Shown piece by piece: positions 21,393 through 32,421 of a stretch of 64,000 bases of DNA. The notes beneath the pieces were generated by a model that saw nothing but the letters and a program-made list of their open reading frames with translations, was not told where the DNA came from and made no database searches. Every line of letters starts with the position of its first letter. The first letter of the stretch is position 1. Source of the DNA: Pollenia angustigena (Eukaryota; Arthropoda; Insecta; Diptera; Polleniidae); contig OV884058.1 of assembly GCA_930367215.1 (NCBI GenBank), positions 216,856,208 to 216,920,207 of the forward strand, given 5' to 3'. Position numbers and translations under genes: made by a program.

Positions 21393-21650
21393 ATTTTTTA
21401 ATGTTTTAAATGAAAACTTTTTTTATTTTTATTTTTATTTTTTTATTTTTATATACCTTTACTTTATTTATTTTACTCTATTTAAATTTAAATATAATCT
21501 ATGTAGTTTTTAGAAAATATTTCTTTATCAATGTATACTTTAACTTGTCTGATTCTATTGCTGTAATTTATAAGATATTGTGTCTTGTTGTGTTAGAAAA
21601 TCAAATTAATAAATACAAATACAAATACAAATGTATTTAACTAAATTATT
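20200..21650 (+). mobile_element. 5'-truncated non-LTR retrotransposon
   Basis: It starts abruptly inside reverse transcriptase at about 20200 and ends in a short tandem tail (AAATAC)n at about 21605-21635. It lies between the arms of the foldback-like element. The copy at 281-1012 is a distant relative. Its coding part is described separately. Confidence 0.8.
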
Positions 21651-21729
21651 TTAACAAATAGAAAATGGGAATTGCTTACACAAAACAAGCAATTCATTTT
21701 TTATAGATAAGTAAAAATTAATTTTTGGT

Positions 21730-21951
21730 AGTTAAATTATATAAAATAACTGAATATTTAATTGTTTTTACTGAATATGGTGTTGAATTTTTGACAGTAA
21801 AATTTTATAAAATAACTGCATATTAATTTTTTTTTTTACGGAATATGTAGTTAATTTTTTGACAGTTAATTAATATAAGATAACTGAAAATTCATTTGGT
21901 TTTACGGAATTCGTGGTTGAATTTTTGACAGTAAAAATTAAATGAACTTTT
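21730..21951. repeat. right arm: three inverted tandem units
   Basis: Inverted counterpart of 19635-19862: units reading AAATAACTGAATATT, then GAATATGGTGTTGAATTTTT and GACAGTAAAATT, three times with increasing divergence. It ends in an exact 36-base match to the left arm at 21916-21951. Confidence 0.8.
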
Positions 21952-21994
21952 CGTTGCTTTAAATTACATTTTTATTTAATTTAACATAAAGAAG

Positions 21995-22257
21995 AATTCT
22001 GTGGTTTTCATGGGCAACCGCGTATGTCTTAAAATAAAATTTTTCAGGAGAGCCGAAAAAACCATTCTAGATCAAACTATGGGTTAGATATTGCACCTTT
22101 TGAACTTTGTAATTGAGTTATAACATCGGAATGTGTCTATCTGTTTTTAAAATTTTTTTAAAAAATGTAAAGAGCGCTTAAAATTAAGCAATAAAGCATC
22201 AACATTTCAAAATCGAAAAAATAGACATACGCGGTTGCCCATGAAAACCACAGAATT
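21995..22257. mobile_element. 263-base palindromic element with ~38-base TIRs
   Basis: Inverted repeats starting AATTCTGTGGTTTTCATGGG run on through GGGCAACCGCGTATGTCT at both ends. The ends themselves are palindromic with the flanks, so no target duplication can be assigned. Confidence 0.72.
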
Positions 22258-22449
22258 TAACTTAATCAATAGACAATATTAACTGCAACTTAAAATCCGT
22301 ATTAATATGCACTTAGTTTTTTGAATAACTGTTAGAATCAGTTAAAAATAAATTTGCTTGGAATTTTAAATGTTTATTTATTTAAAAATTACTGAACGGA
22401 ATATTTCTTAAATAAACCACAGTCCGTTACTGTAATAATATTGTGAGTG

Positions 22450-23280
22450 TAATAGTTTTTGGAAGTAAAGAAGAGGAGATTGACAGTTCCTCTGAGGAAC
22501 TAGATAATATACGCCTTTTGCATCGTTTTCTTAAATTAATATAATCAATAGCTGATGAGTTTGAGGGAGAAGAGCTGCAATCGTCATCTTCACTAGTTTT
22601 TTGCATTCGTTGGTTATTATGATTTCAATGACTTTCGTCTGCGTGTACGATTTGCTTTGCACGATATGCGATGCATATTTCACATTAACTATCCTTTTCT
22701 TCATAACTATAATTTACTATAAAGTTATCCAAATCCGTATCAACAAAGACCTCACATACATAACTCCAATTCTTGTTCAGTTTCCTCGTTATTTTCGTTT
22801 AAGCTTAACAATTCTTCATCAGATTCGTGTACTTTTTCATAAACTTGGGGTAATTCAAATAAAGATTTCTTGCTTTAATTTGTTTGGGCACATATTGCTT
22901 TACGTCTAGTCCTTATGGCTATACACGAGATATTTAAAGGGTTTTAATATTATATATTATATTAATTTCAACTTTTAAAAATTATAATTTAATACTTCAA
23001 GTTTACGCTTGCTTCAAAGCTAGCTTACAGAATTAAAATCAGTTTTTCATCATCTAGATGAGAAAAATATTATTCATAAATAACTTCAAAAGCGTCATAT
23101 TTCAAACACTTGTATGATCCATTTTCGATTGCTATATGTTTTGTTATTGCATTTTCAATAAAGAACGAATCATTTTTGAGTCTTTTTTTAAACGCGCAAG
23201 TGACTAATCAGTTTTTAATCATCAAAAGTACTCGAGGAAGACTTAGTTAGGTGATTTTTGATAAAACAATATTCCACATG
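22450..23280. other. no feature recognised
   Basis: AT-rich sequence; short open stretches (for example 22601-22909) have no recognisable protein motif and look like chance frames. Confidence 0.4.
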
Positions 23281-23289
23281 GTAGTAGGG

Positions 23290-24671
23290 TTGCATTGTGT
23301 TAGTAATTGATGTTCTCTGAAATGCGTGAACCGATTTTGTTAATGTAAAGTGGAAGGTGACGTAAATACCAAGGTTTTTATGTATCAACGGTCTTCAAAT
23401 GTGTATTGGTTCATGAGTTATAGCCATTTTAGTGAACACTGCATTCATTCCAAAACATGTATGTATGTACTTATATTCCCATACACATATCAACAAAATG
23501 CCCTATATTTTGAACTCCTCCGAAACGGCTTGACCGATTTTTATGAAATTTTGTATGTGTATGTATTTGTTAGGTATGAGAATAGGTCGTAGAGTATATT
23601 TTATATCGCTAGAGGGCGCAAAATATTGCAATAGGGGTAAAAACGCGTACTCCCCAATCTTCTAATAGGGCCCATGCACAATACCATCATGATTGTACAA
23701 TCAAGTGATTGTGCAATTAAGCTTAAAGCACACAACACACCAGCATGCTGGTACAAAATTTTTTTACCAAAAATTGTGTGGAAAAGTTTGTAATGAATAA
23801 CAATAAAATTTGTGCTGCTGTTATAAGATACCATGAAAATGTATAGAATTAATTACAATTTTTGTAAAAATATTTTAAAAATAGTTGAATCTTAAAAGTA
23901 TTTTGAATACTAATAAAAAAAAAAAAAAAATTATTACTATTATCCTAAAACGAAAACGAATAAGGAGTAAAAAAACGTGTTTTAATTTAAATTTTGTATT
24001 TTTTGATGTTAATGCCTTGACGATTTAACATTTATGAGCTAACTTTACAGCACACGATACAATCATGCTGGTACAATCTAAAAAATATCAAACTATTTTT
24101 GATAAAGCACCATCAGCTGGTACAATCACACCACAAGCTCATACACGGTCAATCAGCTGGCACAATCACTTGATTGCACATGTTGTGTATGGGCCCTATA
24201 AGCTAATCAATTGGTTTTCTTAAAATTTGGCGTGCAGACAATGTAACATCTGAAAGAGAATAAGGAATAGGGTGTGAAATAGGGTAAGAGGGTTAAAAGC
24301 TCCTCCTCCCTATATCTTCGTAACTAATCAACCGATTTTTTTGAAATTTCGCAGGCAAATAGTGTTACAGTTGGAAAGAACTATAGCCTATAGTTTTTAT
24401 TATTTAGGGCGTGAAATAGAGCTAGGGGTTAAAGGTCCACCCCCCTCTATCTTATTAACTAATCAACCGGTTTTTTTAGAATTTGGCATGCTTAGGGCAA
24501 GAGTGGTAAAAAAAACTAATCAATTAATTTTCTTGAAATTGGGCAGGCAAATAGTGTAACATCTGGAAAGAACTATAGCCTATAATTTTTTCTTAAAATT
24601 TGGCTAGCAGACACTGTTACTTCTGAAAGAAATAAGTTATGTGGCAAAACAACGTTTGCCGGGCCAGCTAG
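23290..24671 (+). mobile_element. Helitron-like non-autonomous repeat ending CAGCTAG
   Basis: The region contains repeated sentences of the type CGAAACGGCTTGACCGATTT, then TATGAAATTTTG, and CTAATCAACCGATTTTTTTG, then GAAATTTCGCAGGCAAATAG, repeated at about 24325, 24455, 24515 and 24590. It ends GCCGGGCCAGCTAG before T at 24671. The same end type (GTCGGGTCAGCTAG) is at 55012. Such ends and internal near-repeats are typical of abundant Helitron-like elements in insects. A MITE (23666-24198) is inserted in it. Confidence 0.5.
23666..24198. mobile_element. 533-base MITE, TAA duplication
   Basis: The ends are TAGGGCCCATGCACAA and, inverted, TAGGGCCCATACACAA, flanked by TAA at 23663-23665 and 24199-24201. 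Subterminal parts carry many CAATCA(C/A)TTGATTG(T/C) and CAGCTGGTACAATC/CATGCTGGTAC words in both orientations. Confidence 0.82.
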
Positions 24672-24679
24672 TTTAATAT

Positions 24680-25630
24680 ATGTATGTCTAAACCGCTACC
24701 AATTTTAATGCTGATGACTGTTTTTATAAAGATAAATTAAAAATAAATAGATACAATCGTTCTGTTATTTGACGAAGAACAGAACAGTATATAAGGTTCG
24801 GATCTTTCTTGAAAATAGTTACGAACGTTATTAAGGGTTGTGTTCGTCTACACAAACACCTAAAACAATAGATATCGTTCTTAGGTGTGTAAGCCGAACG
24901 CTGTTTATTTTCGAACACTGCTTTATAATTCCATTAAATGCTTTTTTAAAGTATTCATTATTTTTTTTTATGATCAATAAGTAAAATTTTATAGATAAGG
25001 TAGCATTCATAGTCGGTCACTGTTTTTGTCTTTACAGTAAATTTATCTTTTGCCTTTGTGTCTATGAGTGTGCAAGTCTATTATGTCTGTAAATAAGACT
25101 TGAATGTAGTCCATTATTCTTGAAATGAATACTGTTAATATCCAAGTAAAACAATTTAATTTGCATTTTAGTTTTGTAATTTTTTTTTGCACTTTCTTGC
25201 TTAATGTTTTATTTTTGGCTCAGATGACTTTTATTTGCACTCGATTAATGCGTTAAATTTAAAATTCAATTATTGTAAGTGCAAACTCGCACAATGAACA
25301 TATTTTGAGGCAGATGTTTTAAAGAATTAATATTTTTTATATTTAATCGTTTGTTAAAAGATTTAATTTTGAAAAAAAAACTCGAAATTTTCACTTGAAG
25401 CTGACACTTGCACTAAAAACTAAATTTTTCATGAAAAAGTTTATTTTCACCAAAAATTTACTAATTAGTTAAAAGTGACGTCAACGCAACGAAATCTGTT
25501 ATTCACTAGAAACTAACTTTTTTACTTAAACTAACTTTTTGCTAAAATGTTTACATTTTGATTAATATGTATTTAATTTTTTTTTCTTTAAAGTCACTGT
25601 GCTCATTACAATTTTGCTTTTTCACTTAAA
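24680..25630. other. no gene; AT-rich with ACTAAAA-type words
   Basis: No element with paired ends was recognised. From 25390 to 25620 there are repeated CACTAAAAACT, TCACCAAAAA and ACTTTTTTACTTAAACT words like those at 14120-14330. Confidence 0.4.
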
Positions 25631-25635
25631 CAGTA

Positions 25636-26022
25636 GCCGAATTCACAATCTTGTGCAAATGGTCTTGGATCGTAGCATTTGAAAAATGGTATAGTGAATA
25701 CTGTAGTATACTTTTGGGATTATAGTAAATACTATAACATTTTTCAGATCGGCTTGGTTCACTGAGTGTTAGCTGTCGTTTTGCAATAAACTCGAGTAAA
25801 TATAAACTATTGGTTTTAGGCGTTGCATATTTGCAAAAGAGTAGCAAGTGCATTGCTGTATATTTTGTTGGTGTAGAGTAAAAATATACTATACCATTTT
25901 GCAAATGCTACGATATATAGTTATGGTTTTAACCATAATCCCAAAAGTATGCTATGGTATTTAATATTCCATTTTGCAAATGCTACGATGCAAGACCATT
26001 TGCACAAGATTGTGAATTGGGC
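25636..26022. mobile_element. 387-base MITE with ~50-base TIRs, TA duplication
   Basis: The left arm starts GCCGAATTCACAATCTTGTG and the right arm, inverted, starts GCCCAATTCACAATCTTGTG. Both go on through CAAATGGTCTTG and ATCGTAGCATTTG. TA (or TAG/CTA) flanks both ends. A Tc1/mariner-type MITE is likely. Confidence 0.8.
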
Positions 26023-26029
26023 TAGTAAA

Positions 26030-26690
26030 TTTTTCCAAAATACATAGTTAAATATACATATGGGGGATTACATGTCAAGTGACCCAATCTTGAAATCGAT
26101 GTCTTCCGAATTGGATGAAATTTGCACCAAAGGTTAGTCCTATTTGATAGTAGTTTAGACACAAATTTTCAACAAGATGGATCTAAAAGTTTCTGAGTTA
26201 GTGGGGGCAAAGTTTGACATTTTGGCCATACAGGTGTTCTTTCTTATTCATGTAACTTATTACCTATTGGTGTTAGCAAAATTTGTCCCAAGTAGCTTCG
26301 ATAGGTATTTCATCCATCTTTTGAAATTTTTTTTTTTTTGGTTTTTTAAAAAATTTTTTTTTTAAATTTAAAATTTTTTTTAAATTTTTTTTTTAGCGGG
26401 AATGTTTTTTTTTGTTTAAAAGAAAGCTTTTGTATTTTCCTTTAAGGTAGTTTTGGTCCCTTTTTGGGATGCGAGCGGCTTATGTGTAAAAAAAATATTT
26501 TCTAACTCTAGACGAGGGTTTTTCAATTTTTAGCATACGAACTATTTTCAATTTTTTCCTATTTGTGTTTAGGTGTTTCTAAAGCCTTAAAAATAAAGCG
26601 TATGCAAAGAAACTAGACAAATTAACCTTTCCGACGGTATGTTATTTATTTTATTTTATACCTTCGATACTGTAATGCCCACAATATGTT
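26030..26690. other. no feature recognised
   Basis: AT-rich spacer with long T runs at 26320-26410. No inverted repeat or coding segment was recognised. Confidence 0.4.
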
Positions 26691-27215
26691 AATCCCGGGA
26701 ACAAAATACCCTTCACCGAAGGTAAGAGGGTATATATAACTATGTCATTCCGTTTGTATGTTCCACAATATTGATCCTACACCCTATAAAGTATATATAT
26801 TCTGGGTCCTTATGAAAATCAAAGTTCAAATCCGGCTGTCCGTCTGTCCGTGTGTATGTTGAAATGGGTTTTCCGAAAACCCCAGAAATGATGTGGACTA
26901 GGTTGATGTATATTTATGTCACATATACTCCGTTTAAGTTTGCTATTGAAATTCAGCCAGATCAGTCCAAAAATGACGGAGATATGAGCAAAAAATCACG
27001 TCCACCTCTAAATTTGTCCATTTTTTTATTTCTGTATATCTTGAGAACGGCAAGAGCCGAAGTTTCCAAATTAGGTACAAACATTAAGATTATCCATATA
27101 CAGCATCCCACAAAATGTGGGCGGGATTGGAGAAGTGGGCGTGGTACCTCCCGTACAAAAAATATTAAAAATTGTAGAAAAACCTGAATTTTTGAACTTT
27201 CATATGACCTATGGT

Positions 27216-28187
27216 CAGGGCTGTCAGATATGGCGATTTCTCGCCAAACGTGGCGATTTTAAAACATGTTTGGCGATGGGATTTCCCATTTGGCGACTGG
27301 CGACTTTTATGGCGATTTCTGATATAACTGGCGATTAACTTGGCTATTTTTACCATTTATATTATTTCGGCGATTTTGTTTAGCAATCTGTATAAAAAAA
27401 CATATTAAGTGAATTTTATATTCAGTCACTATTTAATTATAATAGTATGCATGTAATTCTAATAGTATGTAGGTCAAAACTCCAGTAATGAAATCGGTTA
27501 GGCTGAAGTGTACACTTATAAAATTATTACAGTAACTGATTGTGGGTTATTAAATTCGTTTTCAGTACTGTTAAATTTGAATAAAAATGTAGTTATTTTA
27601 CGAATAATTTTATTTTTTAAATTTTAATGTTTGTTATTCAAAAAACAAACTACCAACAAATAATGTTTTTTCGTATTTATTTTGTTATGTAGTTTGATTT
27701 TTGTCGGTTAAAATGTAAAAACTATTCAATTTTAAGGAGTATGCTGTTTAATAAATAAAAAATTTAAAAATTAATGAAAAAATCATTTGTTTTAAATGAA
27801 ATGTAAATGATCCGTTTTTTAAATGAATTTTAATTTGCTTAAAATGAATTTTCGTTTGAATTTAACTACATAATATTTTGAGTGTACGATCTTATAGACT
27901 TGTATACTTAATTTAAGTTTTTAACTGAATACATATATGATCTCCATTTTATGTTATTTAAAAAAAAATTACAGAAACAAAACAAAATTTACTTCGGCGA
28001 CATTTTTGTATTTTTTCTCAGTTTTTGGCGATTTTTGACTAAAAATTATACTAACGTTTTTTGTATGCAAAATTTAATTAAAAAAAAGAAAATTTTACAA
28101 AAACTGAACAAAATCGACGTTTGGCGATTTTTGGCGATTTCTGACATCCGGTTTGGCGATGGAGCTCAAAAAAATCTGACAACCCTG
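27216..28187. mobile_element. non-autonomous hAT-type element, 8-base duplication CCTATGGT
   Basis: The ends are CAGGGCTGTCAGAT and, inverted, CAGGGTTGTCAGAT, flanked by an exact 8-base duplication CCTATGGT at 27208-27215 and 28188-28195. The interior near both ends is filled with TGGCGATTT words in both orientations (more than fifteen), a likely array of subterminal transposase sites. No transposase is present. It is itself interrupted by the 372-base element 27513-27884. Confidence 0.88.
27513..27884. mobile_element. 372-base MITE, TA duplication (copy 1)
   Basis: It starts CACTTATAAAATTATTACAG and its right end, inverted, starts CACTCAAAATATTATGTAG; TA flanks both. It is a near copy of 51502-51911 and shares its termini with the 19533-22449 element. 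It is nested in the hAT element, making the third level of this stack. Confidence 0.84.
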
Positions 28188-29108
28188 CCTATGGTTACGC
28201 CTTATACATCAAAAGATCGAAAATCTTCAGTACAAAATATTTTCTGAAAATTTCGGAAAAATCGGTTCAGATACAAAAAAGTTATGGCCAAAATATAAAT
28301 TTTTTTTAAAAAATACCCATTTACGGGAGCCATAGGTCTTTCTGAGTCCACGTTTTATCACCAAAGTAAACACGTCGGTATATAAATCTGTCAAATCGGT
28401 TAAAAAATGGCTATAACTCAGCCAGAAATACTGAATCCCCAAAAGTTACTCTTTTTATAATTAACTTTGTTAAAATATATGTATACAAGTATATATAAAT
28501 GTTTATATATAAATATAACTTAAGTAAATGGTAAAATTCTTCCTAAACACTTCGGTTTATAAAAGTAACAAATTGGTTAGACAGTGGGTAATTTATGAGC
28601 AAAATACTCCAAAAATGGGCTAAAAAACATCAAAATTTTTATAAAAACCTAAATTTTAGGGCTGCCATACGTCCTATGGATATGATTTAGATACCAAAAT
28701 ATCGGAAATTTTTAGTAGAACATCGGAAAAATCGGTTCAGATACAAAAAAGTTATGACCAAAATTAATTTTTTTTTAAATACCCACTTTCGGGAACCATA
28801 GATCTCCCCGAGTCCAAACTTTATAGCTCAAGTAAATGGCAAATTTCTTCTTAAACACGTCGGTATAAAAATCTGTCAAGTCGGTTAAAAAATGCCTGAG
28901 TTATAATCGAAATACTGAATTCCCAAAAATTACTCTTCTTCTACCCTTCACCGAATAACTTTGCCATTCCGTTTATAATTGCAACAATATTGATCCTACA
29001 CCCTATAAAGTATATATATTCTGGGTCCTTATGAAAAGCGAAGTTCAAAACCGGTTGTCTCTTATTCGGGCCATATTTCACTTATATGATATTCAAACAA
29101 CGTTCGTT

Positions 29109-29196
29109 TATGGTTCAGTCGTCTAGGGGGTTGAGTTTAGAAACTGTTAGTCCTCTGGTTCAAATCTTGGTTTTTCAAAGAGAATTTTTTTTTTTA
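29109..29196 (+). other. degenerate tRNA-like sequence followed by a T run
   Basis: An A-box-like GTCGTCTAGGGGGTTGAG and a B-box-like GGTTCAAATC lie about 40 bases apart as in a tRNA, followed by T(11) at about 29187. Acceptor-stem pairing is not convincing, so this is more likely a SINE head or relic than a working gene. It lies inside the fly interspersed repeat. Confidence 0.35.
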
Positions 29197-29446
29197 GTTT
29201 GTATGTTCTAAAAACGATTTAAGCAAAATATTTACCAGTTTTATTCAGTTTTTGTCTAGTTGTTCTGTATTCTGCTCGCACAATGGTGAAGGGTATATAA
29301 GATTCGGCACAGCCGAATATAACACTCTTACTTGTTTTCTGTAGAAATGTTGACAAATTAAATTCTTTTTATTAATTTGTAATAATAACGTAATTAATAT
29401 ACATATGTATTATAATTAAAATAATAATAATTTCTAATAATCCAAA

Positions 29447-29510
29447 TTTTGTTAATATTTTTAATTAGGCTAAAGTTCATCAAATTTAATTTTCATTAAA
29501 TAATTTTTAT
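29447..29510 (-). repeat. inverted partial copy of the SINE 3' body
   Basis: TTTTTAATTAGGCTAAAGTT and the following 40 bases are the inverse of the SINE body at 29680-29740, so the copy starting at 29515 is preceded by an inverted piece of its own tail. Confidence 0.7.
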
Positions 29511-29514
29511 GCGA

Positions 29515-29792
29515 GTGTTAAACGGCAAGCCCTCTGAAGAGATTGAGTGGTTGCAATCGAAACATGTAAGGGTAACCTGTCCGTAAAAACGCATGGGTTC
29601 GAGCCCAGCTTCAGTCAAGAATGAAAAATTATCAATAAATTTTAATTAATTTCATGTTGTAAAATTCCTTTCTTCATAAAAATAATTTAATGAAAATTAA
29701 ATTTCATGAACTTTAGCCTAATTAAAAATATTAAAAAAATTTGGATTAAAAACCATAAATAGTTCAACAAAATCACCACAATACTGATTAAT
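29515..29792 (+). mobile_element. SINE with tRNA-Leu/Ser-like head, copy 1
   Basis: The head (29515-29610) contains ATTGAGTGGTTGCAATC, which resembles the A box of type II (Leu/Ser) tRNAs, and GGGTTCGAGCCC at 29595-29606, an excellent B box, about 50 bases apart. The 170-base body after GTCAAGAATGAAAAATTATC is shared with copies at 50395 and 59143 and a solo tail at 58738, ending CAACAAAATCACCACAATAC. Confidence 0.65.
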
Positions 29793-29799
29793 TTCTAAT

Positions 29800-32330
29800 A
29801 ATAATAATAAAAAGATAAATACTTTAATAACATTTTATCTTAATCACATTAGATCCTTTTATATCCTAATTTTTTTACATTTAATTTGTTGTAGCTGATG
29901 AAGTGTTTAAGTTTAAGTCAACAATAGTTTTTCGATAAATGTTGTTGAATTGTTCTCAAACGATTTTGAAAAAAGTATTTCTTAGTGATTCAGCAATTTG
30001 AAAAAAAATAATTCTGGCAACATTTATGAAAAAAAAATTAACAAAAAAAAATTTTTTTTAAGTCAATGATATAACTATGGGTGTTTCTGGATATGTGCGA
30101 GTATGAAACACAATAAGTATGATAACATACATGAATGAAATCAAATGCGCATGGATAAACACAGGTATGAGAATAAACAGATACGAGTACGCACACGTAT
30201 TTAATTTTTTTATACCCATTGACTTTCTCTGGTATGTATTTATATAAAAAAATATTTGTTTCAAAATCTGACTTCTTGTTTAAATTTGTACTGTAAATTA
30301 TAAAGTTTATTTTTGTTTTTAACGTAAGTAAAAATAAATATTGGTGGCTAACCTAAGAACCTCCTCTTTTTTTTTTGCTTTTTACCCATTGACTTTCTAT
30401 TTAACCCTTTTAGATATAATATAAAAGTAATGTTTTTTTAGAAGTATCTTTTCGTTACATAAAATTTAATTGATTGCATAGAAGCAATAAATTATATGTA
30501 TATAAAATTTCCAAAAAAAAAAAAATGTAAATATCTTAAGTATACTAGAGGGCTCGACTATGGGACTGTGTCTAAATATTATTGTATAAATACTATTTGT
30601 TTATTTGTAGTTTAAGTAGATGAATTTAACTTAAATAATAAAAAAAAAGAAAACGAATTTGGCGCTCGTCATCTAAAAAAAATTACAGTCGAAGAGCATC
30701 GGGTGGCAACTTTTGTGCCACGGAAACATGTGATCAAGTAAATCTTTAAGATTTGCTTAATCATACTGCTGCTTTACCGGCAGAATTTTGCTAAAAAATT
30801 TTGAAGGGTTCAGTGTAACATAGATTATTTTTAATAGACTTTTGCTAAGTTCTGACCCACTGATTACTTGTATAAGACCAACTCAAAAAAAGGTCATTAA
30901 CGAATTAAAAAACATAAGAGAATTTCCAAGAACATGAATGTATTTATCCCATGCCAATGTTCCATCCCTCTCACCAATAAGCTCAGTCTTTTTCGGAAAG
31001 AAATCTTTTACAGTGCAAACCGGGACTATGCAAATATCAACCAAACAAAACGCAAGCAACTTTGTATAAAGTTTGCTGTTGAATTAAAATATTTATTGTT
31101 TTCAAATTAATTTTTATGACAAAAACAAGTAAGAGACAACCATTTGATACCCTACACCAATCATGAGACCGCATAAACAAAACAATGTTGTGAGCTTTAA
31201 ATTCATATCATAGTTGTTTGTGCCGAATATTTTCTAGATACCCAAATATTTATAACAATTGTTTTTTTGTTACAAGCGATTTTAAAGTGGAGGTTTATAT
31301 GGGACCTATGGATAGTTCTAGACCTACCAGTACAAAATATTCCTATGATATAGTGGCAATTATAAAAGTTATATTAATATCAGCATTTATTAGAAATAAT
31401 GACATTTCATACCATTTTGGGGAGTGGTTTTTGTATGGAAGCTATGGTCAAATATAGACCGATTTAAAAAAAAATTTAGATAAGATGCTTTATATTGCAA
31501 GATAATCAGCCTTATTCCAGTTATCGTTCTCGTCATCGACAACCGGACCAAGGCTGAATATGTTTGGACCAAATTCAATCTAAAAAGGATGATTATAAGA
31601 TGATATATAGGCTCAAACACTATTCCGGAAAGATGTTGGTGTGGGAGGCATATAAAATTATCAACCGATTCTCACCATTTTCAATAGTCTTCGTCCATAT
31701 GGCACTTAAATATATGTTTATGCCAAATAAATAATTTTCAGAATTTCGACCTGTACTTTGCGCACAAGCTTTGCATGGTCAGACAACCAGTCAGCTGACC
31801 ACCCAGCCCGACGGATAGATATCGTCAAATCGAATCAGAAAGTAATTCTCAGTTAATCGGTACACTCAATAGTTTTATGTGTTACACACATCAGCACAAA
31901 CGCATAATGCCCCCGCCACTATGGCGGTTTGACTTTAAAAAAATCATTCTCCGCACTCAGTTTCAACTTAATTGTTTATAGTTTAATCACGTTTTTATTA
32001 TACTTCTGTTTATTGTTATTATTTGCTTTAAACAACAACAAAAATACCTTAAATTGTTTTTATACAAAAAAATGTTTTATTGTTCTCATACTCAACAATA
32101 AACAAATTATTCTTAAACGACGATTTATTTAAATATTTTGTTGTTTATAAAAATGCGAAAATAATTATTACGTGTGTAAAAAATAAAAATTAAAATTTGG
32201 CGCAGAAACTCACATTAAGATTCTAAAGAAGAATTTACATTGACTTTAATTTAATTTTAGAAAAAATTTCATATATTTTGTTTATTCAAATGATGAAACC
32301 TAATCAATTGTTTTTCTTTTTATGACTCAA
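29800..32330. other. AT-rich interspersed-repeat debris, no gene
   Basis: A reverse-type fly repeat head (AACAAGTAAGAGACAACC, then TACCCTACACCAATCATGAG) is at 31122-31165, and a matching inner phrase (GTCAAATCGAATCAGAAAGT, then TCTCAGTTAATCGGTACA) is at 31825-31865. No coding region was recognised. Confidence 0.4.
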
Positions 32331-32421
32331 GGGAGACATAAATATCGCTCATTTACTTCAACAACGTCATAACTCAAAAATATCCATTTCGAGATAAATG
32401 CGTTTAAAGTTTTTAATTTGC

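Larger units (their letters stand above)
19533..22449. mobile_element. foldback-like transposon with TA target duplication
   Basis: The outer ends CACTCACAATATT (19533-19545 and, inverted, 22437-22449) are each flanked by TA. The right end continues ATTACAGTAAC, then GACTGTGG, nearly as in the short elements at 27513 and 51502, so all three are one family. Inside are inverted arms of tandem 66-72-base units (19635-19862 and 21730-21951), a TTA-flanked MITE, a LINE insertion and another palindromic element. No transposase of its own remains. Confidence 0.68.
26690..29337. repeat. fly interspersed repeat(s), interrupted by a hAT element
   Basis: It starts CCCTTCACCGAAGGTAAGAG, then GTCATTCCGTTTGTATG, CACCCTATAAAGTATATATA, a TTCTGGGTCCTTATGAAAA phrase and a GTCCGTCTGTCCGTGTG run. 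The same head recurs directly at 28945-29060, so two copies lie in tandem or overlap. The right end is GGTGAAGGGTATATAAGATT, then CGGCACAGCCGAATATAACA, ending ACTTGTTTT at about 29337. The element at 27216-28187 interrupts it. Confidence 0.55.

Noticed and set aside
25626..25904. 92-codon frame on the minus strand
   Set aside because: It lies within the inverted arms and loop of a MITE and has no protein-like motif.
27117..28247. Frames rich in WRF/GDF repeats
   Set aside because: They are translations of the TGGCGATTT word array of a non-coding hAT element.
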